From assembly GCA_035627615.1 (NCBI GenBank), contig DASPLL010000056.1, forward strand, positions 124,001 to 188,000: 64,000 bases of DNA, read 5' to 3'. Positions 54,552 to 62,827 of the stretch are shown here, one piece after another. This stretch comes from BRH-c25 sp035627615 (lineage in GTDB: Bacteria; Bacillota; Clostridia; Lutisporales; Lutisporaceae). Every line of letters begins with the position of its first letter. Within the stretch, counting starts at the first letter, position 1. Below the pieces are notes generated by a model. The model did no database searches. It was not told where the DNA came from and saw nothing but the letters and a program-made list of their open reading frames with translations. The position numbers were made by a program, and so were the translations under genes.

Positions 54552-55370
54552 TTATGCTTCCTTTGCGTCATTACCGGCAATCAGCATTATAATTGCCGCC
54601 TTTGCATTGTCTCCCGCCTTTTCAAGGGCCTTTAATGCATCTTCTTCGCCACATCCTGCTGCATACATGATTATTTCAACAGCACGTCTTTTAAGCTTCC
54701 TGTTTATCGGCCTTACGTTTGCCATAAGATTTCCATAGGTCTTGCCCAGTTTGACCATAGTGCACGAGGAAAGCATATTCAGTATCATCTTCTGGGCTGT
54801 CCCCGACTTTAACCGCGTAGAGCCTTCGATAACCTCCGGCCCTACATCCGAAACAATGCTTACATCTGTAGCCCTGTTAAGCTCCCCTGTAACGGAACAG
54901 CTTATTCCAATCGTCCTGCAGCCAATAGCTGCTGCATATCCAATCCCTGATAATACATAAGGCGTATTGCCGCTGGCGCTGATCCCGACCACTACATCCC
55001 TGCAGCTGAGATTCCTTGCCATAAGATCCCTGATCGCCAGTTCACCATCGTCTTCCGTCTCTTCCTTCCAGCCGGCAACCGCTTCCACCCCACCTGATAT
55101 CACACCGATAATCATATTGTCGTCTACCCCAAAGGTAGGCGGGCATTCTGAAGCGTCAACCACAGCAAGCTTACCGCTTGTTCCGCTTCCAAGGTATATC
55201 GCCCTTCCACCCTTTTGCATTGCACCAACCATCAGATCTACTGCAGCTGCGACAGGTTCAAGGCAGCCTTCAACTACTTCCGCAACCTTTTTGTCTTCAT
55301 TGTTAAATACTTTGACCATCTCAAAGGTTGTTAACTTGTCTAAATTCTCAGAATAAGGATTAATGCGCAC
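54552..55370 (-). CDS. Second MurNAc-6-P etherase homologue (MurQ paralogue)
   Basis: The 272-residue product starts at GTG after AAGGGGGG. The SIS motifs AIYLGSGTSGKLAVVDASEC and STRLKSGTAQKMILNML match MurQ, and both Glu positions (ASECPPTF and KEETEDDGE) are kept. It is about 30 residues shorter than the MurQ at 44151-45056, with a shorter N-terminus and diverged residues near the active site (WKEETED instead of VEGAED). It lies between nagE and nagA. It may be a true etherase, give specificity for another phosphosugar, or act as a regulator like GckR-related proteins. Confidence 0.82.
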   Translation of the reverse strand: MRINPYSENLDKLTTFEMVKVFNNEDKKVAEVVEGCLEPVAAAVDLMVGAMQKGGRAIYLGSGTSGKLAVVDASECPPTFGVDDNMIIGVISGGVEAVAGWKEETEDDGELAIRDLMARNLSCRDVVVGISASGNTPYVLSGIGYAAAIGCRTIGISCSVTGELNRATDVSIVSDVGPEVIEGSTRLKSGTAQKMILNMLSSCTMVKLGKTYGNLMANVRPINRKLKRRAVEIIMYAAGCGEEDALKALEKAGDNAKAAIIMLIAGNDAKEA

Positions 55371-55391
55371 TGCAGTACCCCCCTTGCTTTA

Positions 55392-55421
55392 AAAACAAGG
55401 CGGCATAAGCCGCCCTGTTTT
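55392..55421 (-). terminator. Strong hairpin between nagE and the second murQ
   Basis: AAAACAAGGCGGC pairs with GCCGCCCTGTTTT around a 4-nt loop, beginning eight bases after the nagE stop. T residues follow on the minus strand. Inside an operon it would act as a partial terminator or mRNA stabiliser, lowering expression of the downstream genes relative to nagE. Confidence 0.7.
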
Positions 55422-55428
55422 GATCACA

Positions 55429-56811
55429 TTACATTTTTATAGCTTTCTTCATTTCATCCGCAATCAGTTCTGCTCTTGTTCCCACTATTACCTGAATACT
55501 GTTGGCTTTTTTAAGTATACCTTTTACACCCATAGATTTAAGGGCACCCTCATCTATTGCATTGACATCCTTTACAGTCATTCTCAACCTTGTTATACAG
55601 GAATCCAATGTATCAATATTGGATTTTCCTCCAAGTCTTTCCACCAGTTTAACAGAGAAATCACTGATATTCAAGTCGCCCATTGCAGATTCGTCCATTT
55701 CCTCATCCACTCTTCCCGGAGTAGGAATATCAAATGCTTTAATGACCCATACGAATACGAAGTAGTAAATAGCGCCGAATACCAGGCCTATAGGTATTAT
55801 CATCACCGGATTTGTTGCCAGTCCCCAGTTGAGCAGATAGTCGATCAACCCGGCGGAGAAGCCGAAGCCGTGCAGTATTCCAAATGTGTAGGATACCGCA
55901 AGGGCTAAGCCTGTAAGTATTGCGTGCAGTACATAAAGCACCGGGGCCAGGAACATGAACATGAATTCCAGGGGTTCTGTTATACCTGTAAGGAAAGCAG
56001 TAAATGCGACTGAGAACAGTGCGCCACCTACAGCTTTTCTGTTTTCCGGCTTTGCTGTCTTGTATATGGCCAATGCTACTGCAGGCAGAGCAAACATGAA
56101 TATGAGGTAGAAACCTGCCATGAAATTACCCGCTGTCGGGTCTCCATGGAAGAATCTGTTCAGGTCGCCTGTCCATACCTGGCCTGATGCATCTGTGAAG
56201 TTGCCGAATACAAACCAGATGAAGCTGTTCAATACATGGTGTAATCCGAAAGGTATGAGCAGCCTGTTAAGGAAGCCGAATACGAATACTCCAACTGCTC
56301 CGGCTCCGATTATCCACTGGCCCATTGCATTTATAACATTTTGTATCGGAGCCCATATAAGTCCGAATATCCCTGCCAGTACCATCATAGCAGCGGCGGT
56401 AACAATAGGTACGAACCTTCTTCCTCCGAAGAAACCGAGGAACTCAGGCAGCTTGATATTAAAGTATTTATTATAAAGTCCTCCTGCGACCAGACCTGAG
56501 ATAATACCTGCCAGAACACTCATGTTGAGATCCGGGTTGATTGTGCTTAAGCCATTTACAAGCACGAAATAACCAACCGCACCGGACAGCCCTGCCGCAC
56601 CACCATTGTCGTGAGCCCAGCCCACAGCAATACCTATTGCAAAAATCAGTGCCAGATTGTCGAAAACAGCCCCACCGGCTTTCGCCATGAAAGGAATGTT
56701 GAAAACATCCGGCTGTCCAAGCCTCAGTAAAAGAGCTGCTGCCGGCAATACCGCCACCGGAAGCATCATGGCTTTCCCCAGCCTTTGTAGTTTACCAAAC
56801 CCAAATTTCAT
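55429..56811 (-). CDS. nagE: PTS EIICB for N-acetylglucosamine
   Basis: The 460-residue permease begins MKFGFGKLQRLGKAMMLPVA. The EIIC domain (about 1-365) has GGLYNKYFNIKLPEFLGFFG GRRFVPI and GITEPLEFMFMFLAP, the glucose/GlcNAc-family signature. The EIIB domain (about 385-460) carries Cys in NIDTLDSCITRLRMTV. No EIIA domain is attached. It imports GlcNAc as GlcNAc-6-P for NagA and NagB encoded downstream. It follows the gntR-type gene by 49 bp. Confidence 0.93.
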   Translation of the reverse strand: MKFGFGKLQRLGKAMMLPVAVLPAAALLLRLGQPDVFNIPFMAKAGGAVFDNLALIFAIGIAVGWAHDNGGAAGLSGAVGYFVLVNGLSTINPDLNMSVLAGIISGLVAGGLYNKYFNIKLPEFLGFFGGRRFVPIVTAAAMMVLAGIFGLIWAPIQNVINAMGQWIIGAGAVGVFVFGFLNRLLIPFGLHHVLNSFIWFVFGNFTDASGQVWTGDLNRFFHGDPTAGNFMAGFYLIFMFALPAVALAIYKTAKPENRKAVGGALFSVAFTAFLTGITEPLEFMFMFLAPVLYVLHAILTGLALAVSYTFGILHGFGFSAGLIDYLLNWGLATNPVMIIPIGLVFGAIYYFVFVWVIKAFDIPTPGRVDEEMDESAMGDLNISDFSVKLVERLGGKSNIDTLDSCITRLRMTVKDVNAIDEGALKSMGVKGILKKANSIQVIVGTRAELIADEMKKAIKM

Positions 56812-56835
56812 AAAAGCTAACCCCCTTTTTTATCT

Positions 56836-56863
56836 TAACAGTCATGCTTGTACATGACTGTTA
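56836..56863 (-). promoter_or_regulatory. Hairpin at the gntR-nagE junction
   Basis: TAACAGTCATG pairs perfectly with CATGACTGTTA around a 6-nt loop and includes the gntR stop codon. No U-run follows, so a processing or stability element is more likely than a terminator. Confidence 0.5.
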
Positions 56864-57592
56864 GCGCCTCAGTACCACCTCGAACTTATATTTATCTCCT
56901 CTGTATACTGCTTTTGTAAGCTCCATCGGTTTACCGCCCTCCAGGTATGTCTTTCTGGAAAGCATCAGAGCAATAGACCTCTGCGGAACCTGCAGAATCT
57001 CACTTTCATACTCATCAAGGATAACCGCTTCAATGGTCTGATGGGCATAGTCCATATTAAGCTCATACTCATTGCGTAAAATATCATAAAGGGATTTATT
57101 ATCCAGCTTTTCCATAGTCAGGCCTTCACAGAGTATGACCGGCAGATAGGCTGTCTCCAGGGCATACGGCTCATTTTCCACCAGCCTCAGTCTTTTTATC
57201 TCAAATACCTCTTCCCTGTCAGACAGGTTCAATACCTTTTGTATTTTCCTTGTAGCAGTTCTCTTATGGAAAGAAATCACCCGGGTGTCAACCTGAAGCC
57301 CTTTTGCTTTCATGTCCTCGGTAAAGCTGAGCAGTCTGGAGAGCTGGTATCCCTCCTTCGGTTTTGCCACAAAGGTTCCTTTTCCCTGTTCCCTGTAAAG
57401 CAAGCCTTCATTTACAAGATTGGTTATTGACTTGTTCACCGTCATCCTGCTTACCCCATGGTATTCGCAGAGCTCTCTCTCAGGAGGTATGGGGTCACCG
57501 GGCTTGAGCTCTTCATTTTCAATCAGTTCGCAAATTATATCCTTCAGTTGATAATAAAGCGGCAGCGGTGAATTCTTATTTACCTTTTTCAT
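56861..57592 (-). CDS. GntR/HutC-family regulator (NagR/YvoA-like)
   Basis: The start is the ATG at 57592 after GGGAGGATTT, giving 243 residues. The N-terminal winged helix (about 1-72) shows PLYYQLKDIICELIENEELK PGDPIPPERELCEYHGVSRMTVNKSI and YREQGKGTFVAKP. The C-terminal UTRA effector domain (about 85-240) shows EVFEIKRLRLVENEPYALET. It heads the nag operon and probably binds GlcN-6-P or GlcNAc-6-P. A dre-like site lies 56 bp upstream. Confidence 0.92.
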   Translation of the reverse strand: MKKVNKNSPLPLYYQLKDIICELIENEELKPGDPIPPERELCEYHGVSRMTVNKSITNLVNEGLLYREQGKGTFVAKPKEGYQLSRLLSFTEDMKAKGLQVDTRVISFHKRTATRKIQKVLNLSDREEVFEIKRLRLVENEPYALETAYLPVILCEGLTMEKLDNKSLYDILRNEYELNMDYAHQTIEAVILDEYESEILQVPQRSIALMLSRKTYLEGGKPMELTKAVYRGDKYKFEVVLRR

Positions 57593-57647
57593 AAATCCTC
57601 CCAATTTTCATTATTATATGTATATGCCATATTAATATGTTGTCATG

Positions 57648-57660
57648 TTGTATATACCAA
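57648..57660 (-). promoter_or_regulatory. dre-like operator upstream of the gntR-type gene
   Basis: Minus-strand TTGGTATATACAA is a near-perfect dyad with a palindromic GTATATAC core. It resembles the NagR/YvoA site (ATTGGTATAGA-type) and DasR sites. It would give autoregulation of the nag operon. Confidence 0.5.
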
Positions 57661-57720
57661 TTTTCATATTTATAATAGCATTAAAAAATATATTTATCAA
57701 GGTAAATTTTTGAAATATTA

Positions 57721-58027
57721 AAAACAGGCTTATAAGTTTGTTTCTGGCTGAATACTAAGCATAAAATTGGAGCAGGCGTGTCATAGCCTACATATACATA
57801 TACAGAAATTGATGGTTCTAAGAAACTCAGCCTAAGAAATACCTAACGCCCTAAAATGGTCATCCATGACCTTTAGGGCTTGCTTCGGCATCCGTGCCTC
57901 GCATACGGTTTTTCTAAGGCTTCATTTCTAAGAACCATTAACAATTTCTGTATAAAGCATATTTATGCTATGACACGCCTGCTCCTTAGTTTGCCTTAAG
58001 CTTGAGACAAACTAATCAGTCTGTTTT
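57721..58027. repeat. ~307-bp nested palindromic element (MITE-like)
   Basis: GGAGCAGGCGTGTCATAG (57769-57786) has its exact complement at 57968-57985. Imperfect complementarity continues inward (ACAGAAATT / AATTTCTGT; TGGTTCTAAGAAA / TTTCTAAGAACCA; CCTAAGAAA / TTTCTAAGG). It also continues outward to AAAACAG (57721) / CTGTTTT (58027). A second hairpin sits at the tip (GCCCTAAA / TTTAGGGC enclosing GGTCAT / ATGACC, about 57849-57880). No ORF is present. It fills most of the gene-free stretch 57593-58039. It could be a mobile palindromic repeat or a structured RNA. Confidence 0.75.
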
Positions 58028-58039
58028 CCACTGATCTGC

Positions 58040-58816
58040 CTAGTATCCCTCATACATCCTGCTCATATATAATCCGCCGATAAAGCCAATCAGCTTGATT
58101 GCCAGCTTTTTCAGAAGGCTTATCCTGATATCATAAAAATACTCGCTATCGATCCAGCCATTTTCCTTCCAGTAAGGATAATCCCTGGGCGATACCTCCT
58201 TGCACGCAATGGCATTGCTTTTCCACATATTGAACCTGAAAAGAGCGCCTAAAGTCGGTATTGGGTTTTTGTTCTCATTTACCGCACGATAGAATATTGC
58301 TGCTGATTTATCTATATCCTTCATAATCTTTTCCCTGAATTTTGGTTTCAAAGCCTCAAAATGAGGAACCCCCAGCTTGTGGACAAAATGGCAGCCCCAG
58401 AAGTTTGCATTGGTCTCGAGATACCCCAGGGTTTCCTTGAACATGCCGCCTCCTGTAGACAGCGCCATCACCTTTTTGCCTATAAGCCTTGGCCTGTGCC
58501 ACATAAAGGATAGATGGTCAATAAAATTCTTCATCAGAGCTGTTACATGCTGTGAATATACCGGAGTAACCAATATGATTCCGTCTGCAGTCAGCATTTT
58601 TTCAACAGCCTCATCCCTGCCGTCCTTCAGGGGACACTTCTCCTCACCCTTTTCACAGCATAAATGACATCCTATACAGTTCCCCAGGTTCAAATCCCTT
58701 AAAAATAGGTATTCAAATTCCACTTCCCCAAGTGCTCGCATCCGTTCTTCAAGTATTTTGGCAGCTTTATAGCTTTCCCCTTTTCTTGGGCTTCCCATTA
58801 CAGCCAATATCCTCAT
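58040..58816 (-). CDS. NADPH-dependent FMN reductase / iron-sulfur flavoprotein-like
   Basis: The start is the ATG at 58816 after GAAAGGAG, giving 258 residues. A flavodoxin-like fold begins MRILAVMGSPRKGESYKAAK (FMN phosphate loop). A Cys cluster NCIGCHLCCEKGEEKCPLKD resembles the Fe-S or Cys motif of iron-sulfur flavoproteins. LVTPVYSQHVTALMKNFIDH and ALSTGGGMFKETL follow. A C-terminal extension with hydrophobic segment (LAIKLIGFIGGLYM) is unusual. The next gene upstream is a TetR regulator with operators, so it is probably induced by a redox or xenobiotic signal. Confidence 0.85.
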   Translation of the reverse strand: MRILAVMGSPRKGESYKAAKILEERMRALGEVEFEYLFLRDLNLGNCIGCHLCCEKGEEKCPLKDGRDEAVEKMLTADGIILVTPVYSQHVTALMKNFIDHLSFMWHRPRLIGKKVMALSTGGGMFKETLGYLETNANFWGCHFVHKLGVPHFEALKPKFREKIMKDIDKSAAIFYRAVNENKNPIPTLGALFRFNMWKSNAIACKEVSPRDYPYWKENGWIDSEYFYDIRISLLKKLAIKLIGFIGGLYMSRMYEGY

Positions 58817-58817
58817 T

Positions 58818-59447
58818 TTATATACTCCTTTCATTTCGCACCATACTTGCGAAAAACCTTATATGACTTGTGAATTCCCTTCGCATTTTCTCAAAATCCA
58901 TATTGCTTTCACCCTTAAGTATATAATCCTCATAAAACTTGTATATGACAAAGGAGTAAAACTCCACTGCAAGCAGTTCAGGATCCTCAGCCTTTACCTT
59001 ACCCTTATCCGCCAGCTTCCAGAAGATTTCCTTCAAGGTTTCCCCGGGAATTGTGATAAATTCCCTCAAGAAGAACTCCCTGCACTTACTGCTGTAGGAA
59101 AGCTCAGAGGTAATCACCTTAAAAATCCTGTTTATTCTAGGCACAGCCATAAACCCGACCGACATGAGAAGTGACCTCTCCAGCAGCACTTCTATAGTCA
59201 GCTCTTCTATAAGGCTGTCCAGATTTGTTTCCATGTAAAAGCCTCCGAAATATTTGTCAGATTCTTCCTTGTACAGCTCAAGCATCGTATCCAGAATAGC
59301 TTCCTTGCTATCGAAATGGTTGTATATGGAACTGCCTTTAATGCCCACAGCCTGTGCTATCTCACGAATCGACACGCGGTTGTAGCCCTTTTCAGCGAAC
59401 AGTTCTATTGCAACATCCAGAATAATATCCCTTGTTGTTTTATCCAT
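58818..59447 (-). CDS. TetR/AcrR-family regulator
   Basis: The 209-residue protein has an N-terminal HTH (about 1-50): LDVAIELFAEKGYNRVSIRE IAQAVGIKGSSIYNHF. The C-terminal ligand domain is unassigned. It ends one base before the flavoprotein start, so they form an operon. AAAGGAGATATT precedes the ATG. The palindromes at 59482-59532 are the probable binding sites. Confidence 0.92.
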   Translation of the reverse strand: MDKTTRDIILDVAIELFAEKGYNRVSIREIAQAVGIKGSSIYNHFDSKEAILDTMLELYKEESDKYFGGFYMETNLDSLIEELTIEVLLERSLLMSVGFMAVPRINRIFKVITSELSYSSKCREFFLREFITIPGETLKEIFWKLADKGKVKAEDPELLAVEFYSFVIYKFYEDYILKGESNMDFEKMRREFTSHIRFFASMVRNERSI

Positions 59448-59481
59448 ATAATATCTCCTTTTTGAAACATCGATGATCTAT

Positions 59482-59532
59482 ACTAACTAAGTTAGTTTAT
59501 AATTATATATTAAACTAACTTAGTTAGTTAGT
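59482..59532 (-). promoter_or_regulatory. Twin TetR-type operators around the promoter
   Basis: ACTAACTAAGTTAGTT (59482-59497) and AACTAACTTAGTTAGT (about 59514-59529) are palindromes and mirror images of each other, separated by an AT-rich segment (TATAATTATATATTA) that must contain the -10 region. The regulator would repress its own operon. Confidence 0.7.
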
Positions 59533-59617
59533 CAACAAAAAAATAACAAAAAACACCAATTATTTTAATGTTTTTTGCTACTCTTTAATTTTTGATTCAA
59601 GTAAATACTAACAAAAC

Positions 59618-59670
59618 AAAAGCCGGGCGAGGCGGTGGGATTTACGTCCCAAGCCCTCACTCCGGCTTTT
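59618..59670 (-). terminator. Terminator overlapping the end of the DUF2161 gene
   Basis: AAAAGCCGG (59618-59626) pairs with CCGGCTTTT (59662-59670), with an inner GGGA/TCCC stem. The minus strand then runs T-rich. It includes the gene's stop codon. Confidence 0.7.
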
Positions 59671-60400
59671 TATCTTCTATCAGCTTTGTATAATATTCAA
59701 CCAGCTGCGGATATCTGCCAATTTCTTCTCTCCCATCCGCACTTAGGTCATATACTCCCTTCGATATATTTTCAAACCAGCCATAATGGTTCTGATATAC
59801 AATATCAAAGGTCTTTTTCTCATCAGTTCCCAGTTTTCTGAGTGTTCTAGTGCTCAATGGCCCATTTTTCAATAAGCAGCAGGCAATATGTATAGCCTGT
59901 TCCTTGTAGGCAGTCACAAGCTTCTTCCCAGTACTTCCACCAACATTGAAATCCCCGTGCCTTGCCTCAAATTCCTCTATCAGCTTCTCCTGCTTCTTTT
60001 TGTTCTTTTTCTTTGTCTTTCCCATATCGAAGGCGACCGGTTCAAAGGCTACTTCTGCAAAGGAGCAATCTTCCTTAATCGATACATAAATAAGTCCGAG
60101 CTGCAGCCTCTTCAGTAAATAGCATAAGTCCGACCACCTTTTGGAGAATAAATCCCTGCCTGGTTTAGGCACAGCCACATATACCATATCCGCGAGCTTT
60201 TGCCTTAGTGTAGCCTGCAGGATCAGATCAAGATTCAAGCTTTTTTTCATCTCAACTATAAGCAGTTGGTCATCCTTAGCTGCCGCTATGTCACAGTGGC
60301 TGACCTCACTGCGTACTGTATAACCCAGGCCGCTAAGATAATCATATATCGGCTTGTACATATCTTCCTCATGGAAGTCCTTCTTTTTCTTGCTGCTCAT
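59657..60400 (-). CDS. DUF2161-family protein with PD-(D/E)XK-like core
   Basis: The 247-residue soluble protein shows EVSHCDIAAAKDDQLLIVEM KKSLNLDLILQA: an Asp, then a hydrophobic strand with E-x-K, typical of restriction-endonuclease-fold proteins. DMVYVAVPKPGRDLF and a basic stretch GKTKKKNKKKQ follow, with a winged-helix-like C-terminus (GPLSTRTLRKLG). It corresponds to what I recall as DUF2161, sometimes called a phosphodiesterase without proof. The substrate is unknown. It is 14 bp downstream of the LysO genes. Confidence 0.75.
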   Translation of the reverse strand: MSSKKKKDFHEEDMYKPIYDYLSGLGYTVRSEVSHCDIAAAKDDQLLIVEMKKSLNLDLILQATLRQKLADMVYVAVPKPGRDLFSKRWSDLCYLLKRLQLGLIYVSIKEDCSFAEVAFEPVAFDMGKTKKKNKKKQEKLIEEFEARHGDFNVGGSTGKKLVTAYKEQAIHIACCLLKNGPLSTRTLRKLGTDEKKTFDIVYQNHYGWFENISKGVYDLSADGREEIGRYPQLVEYYTKLIEDKKPE

Positions 60401-60414
60401 AAAATCACCACACC

Positions 60415-61008
60415 TTATAAGGCTATCATAAGCGGTACCAATACAGGAACCAGCAGCGACAGTACGACCCCGGAAATAAAGGAAACCACCGCTGTCCTGC
60501 TGTCAGTAGCTCTCGATACAACAGGAAGAGAAGTGTCCATTGCTGTAGCTCCTGCAGGGGCAATACTCTCAAGCTTCCCTATGTATCTGGCTATGAAGGG
60601 TATCGCCATCAATGCAAAGAGTTCTCTGCACACATTGGTAATAAAAGCCACTGCACCTATTTCCGCACTGTAGTCGGATAATATTATCGCAGAAAGGCTA
60701 TACCAGCCTAAACCGGCACCTACAGCACCGGACTCGTTGAACGGAAGCCCTATCAAAAACCCTCCGGCCATGCTGCCTGTTATGCTTCCCAGGGCTATCA
60801 TCATTGGGACAAGGAGCATTCTGAAGCCGCACGCTTTTATCTGATTTATTATGTCCTTATTCCTGCCTATGTCTATGCCTACAAAAAACAACAACGCACA
60901 AAGTCCCATATCTATTACTATTCCTATATATTGAACAAGCTGCTCTGGAAACAGGAACAAGCCCAGAACTATTCCCGATGCAACTGCTGCAATTATACCC
61001 GTATTCAT
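60415..61008 (-). CDS. LysO-type exporter, C-terminal part (DUF340)
   Basis: The start is the ATG at 61008, just after the stop of the preceding gene, with GAAAGGATACTG upstream. The product is 197 residues with about six membrane helices, including FVGIDIGRNKDIINQIKACG, LPFNESGAVGAGLGWYSLSA and EIGAVAFITNVCRELFALMA, which match the C-terminal half of LysO lysine exporters. The N-terminal part is the separate gene at 61010-61300. Two polypeptides probably assemble into one transporter. Confidence 0.82.
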   Translation of the reverse strand: MNTGIIAAVASGIVLGLFLFPEQLVQYIGIVIDMGLCALLFFVGIDIGRNKDIINQIKACGFRMLLVPMMIALGSITGSMAGGFLIGLPFNESGAVGAGLGWYSLSAIILSDYSAEIGAVAFITNVCRELFALMAIPFIARYIGKLESIAPAGATAMDTSLPVVSRATDSRTAVVSFISGVVLSLLVPVLVPLMIAL

Positions 61009-61009
61009 G

Positions 61010-61300
61010 TCATTCAGTATCCTTTCTGTCCCGCTGTACAAAGCCTGATACAAGCTTTACAAATAATATGCTGAAGGCTATTGAAAAAGCAGCCAGTACA
61101 ACTGCCTGAAAGCCCAATTTGTAGAATCCGTTCACCACATCATCATTAACACCGATATTAACTCCCATTACAAAAAGCATGAACAGCAGGCTGGCATACT
61201 GAAGCCTGGTCAGCTTGCCTGTGAAGCTTTCGGGAAGCTTGTCCCTGGAACCAAGCCAGGCACCTATGAAAATTATAGCCATATAAAGCATTATCCTCAA
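61010..61300 (-). CDS. LysO-type exporter, N-terminal part (DUF340)
   Basis: I start at a TTG at 61300 after GAGGTGATAAGA, giving 96 residues; a GTG at 61309 is possible. Three membrane helices are visible (MLYMAIIFIGAWLGS, LLFMLFVMGVNIGVNDDVVN, AVVLAAFSIAFSILFVKLVS). This matches the first ~100 residues of single-chain LysO. The gene stops two bases before the C-terminal gene starts, each with its own ribosome site, so this is an organised split and not a recent frameshift. Confidence 0.8.
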   Translation of the reverse strand: MRIMLYMAIIFIGAWLGSRDKLPESFTGKLTRLQYASLLFMLFVMGVNIGVNDDVVNGFYKLGFQAVVLAAFSIAFSILFVKLVSGFVQRDRKDTE

Positions 61301-61380
61301 TCTTATCACCTCAGAATAATATTACGTAAACAGTATACAGTATTTGCAGAAGTGTAGTCAATTGAAGATCACTACAAAAT

Positions 61381-61404
61381 AAGGAACGGTCAAGATCGTT
61401 CCTT
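61381..61404 (-). terminator. Terminator after the M14 peptidase gene
   Basis: AAGGAACG pairs with CGTTCCTT around an 8-nt loop; the minus strand continues ATTTTG. Confidence 0.7.
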
Positions 61405-61416
61405 ACCATTACTATT

Positions 61417-62688
61417 CTATACAATAGGTGCCAGCAGCAATACTTCCTCATTTTCCCGGTATATGGTGTTAAACTGGGAAATCGGTAAGGGATTTCTCCC
61501 GATCCCCACTTCAAAGGTATAGCCAGGCCTCCTGTACTGCTCCACGAACCAATCCTTGTAACCTGCATAAGCAGCCTCATAGGGCACCTCTGAAATGGCA
61601 TAGCCTGTTATATTTGAAAAAATTCTTGCAATCGCCAATGCCCTAGGCGGCCTTATACCCTTATACAGCCAGTATATAACCCTTCCCTGGGTGTGATATG
61701 CAATAACCAGTTTGAAATTGTGCTGCCTAGTGAAATTGACGACAGTCTGTGACTCAGGCTCTGAAAGGGCTCTTGGACCTCCATACCTGGTAGGTCCCGG
61801 GCCGTCTATACCGAGCTGCGGCTCCTGGGCTTTGGCATCCTCCCAGGACGCCGGATAATTACGGTTCAGGTCTACCCCCCTGATATTGGCCTTCCATACC
61901 TGTGAAAAAGGCAGACCGGTATCATTCCATGCAAGCAGCTGATTGTAATAAGGATTATCTCTTTTCAGCCCCTCAAGCACCAGGTCCACTCCATCCGGGT
62001 TGACCATAGGCATGATGTATATGCTGCTTCTTCTCCATAAATCACGGATATTGTAGCCCTGTATATAGGAGTTGTTCGCATATCCTCTGGCAAAGTTCTC
62101 GATGAATTTCATCAGAAGCGGAGTCGTAATCCACTCAAGAGCATGGTGTGAAGCGTTATAAAATACCTCTACAGGTCCATTACCCAGCCTGATATAGTAT
62201 AAGTTTTTACCCAGCACACTTTTCCCGGCAATTCCTGTTTCTATGAACGGATACCTTGTCTTAAGCCCTCTTATGTTTCTCTCCATTATCCCATAGGTGT
62301 AGTCGATATCTGTGAAAACCACATCGATACCATAGGGCACTATGATCCTCTGACCTACCTGCAGTCTCCTGGGGTCCAGTCCCGGATTGGCAGTCAGCAC
62401 GGCATTAAGTGTTGTGTAATACTTCCTGGCAATTTTGTAAAAAGTATCCCCCGGTCGTATCGTATAGGTATCATAACCACTCAGGAACCTTTCAAACCAG
62501 CTCCAGGTTGCCGGGCCCACAATCCCATCAGGCGTAAGGCCATTATCCAGCTGGAATTCCCTTACCGCCTCCAATGTCTGCTGTCCGAAGACTCCATCCA
62601 CGACTCCGGGATTATATCCGATCCTTGCCAGAAGGCTCTGTATAAGCTTAACCATCGGACCTCTGGAGCCCAATCTCAAAGTTTCCAT
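61417..62688 (-). CDS. PG-binding / LysM / M14 zinc peptidase (gamma-D-glutamyl-diamino acid endopeptidase I type)
   Basis: The start is the ATG at 62688 after GGGGTGGTAAT, giving 423 residues. An N-terminal peptidoglycan-binding-1 domain (about 3-65: SLLARIGYNPGVVDGVFGQQ) precedes a LysM domain (about 72-117: YTIRPGDTFYKIARKYY). The M14 carboxypeptidase domain (about 130-420) has zinc ligands in ASHHALEWIT and AYHTQGRVIYW, substrate Arg/Asn in VDLNRNYPASWED and catalytic Glu in YTFEVGIG. There is no signal peptide, as in Bacillus endopeptidase I, which works on spore or sporangium peptidoglycan. Confidence 0.93.
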   Translation of the reverse strand: METLRLGSRGPMVKLIQSLLARIGYNPGVVDGVFGQQTLEAVREFQLDNGLTPDGIVGPATWSWFERFLSGYDTYTIRPGDTFYKIARKYYTTLNAVLTANPGLDPRRLQVGQRIIVPYGIDVVFTDIDYTYGIMERNIRGLKTRYPFIETGIAGKSVLGKNLYYIRLGNGPVEVFYNASHHALEWITTPLLMKFIENFARGYANNSYIQGYNIRDLWRRSSIYIMPMVNPDGVDLVLEGLKRDNPYYNQLLAWNDTGLPFSQVWKANIRGVDLNRNYPASWEDAKAQEPQLGIDGPGPTRYGGPRALSEPESQTVVNFTRQHNFKLVIAYHTQGRVIYWLYKGIRPPRALAIARIFSNITGYAISEVPYEAAYAGYKDWFVEQYRRPGYTFEVGIGRNPLPISQFNTIYRENEEVLLLAPIV

Positions 62689-62827
62689 ATTACCACCCCA
62701 TAAAATTGATAGCATATATTATAGTATTCATTGAACCGGGCAATTGTTACAGCAGCATAGTAATTGCTATTCTGTATAAACGGAATTCCGCATAGATTAT
62801 ATAAAGGAAAAACAGGGAGGTTGTCAT

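Noticed and set aside
60415..61300. Frameshifted pseudogene of lysO
   Set aside because: Each half has its own start and Shine-Dalgarno and an orderly stop-start junction, which fits a true two-gene arrangement better.
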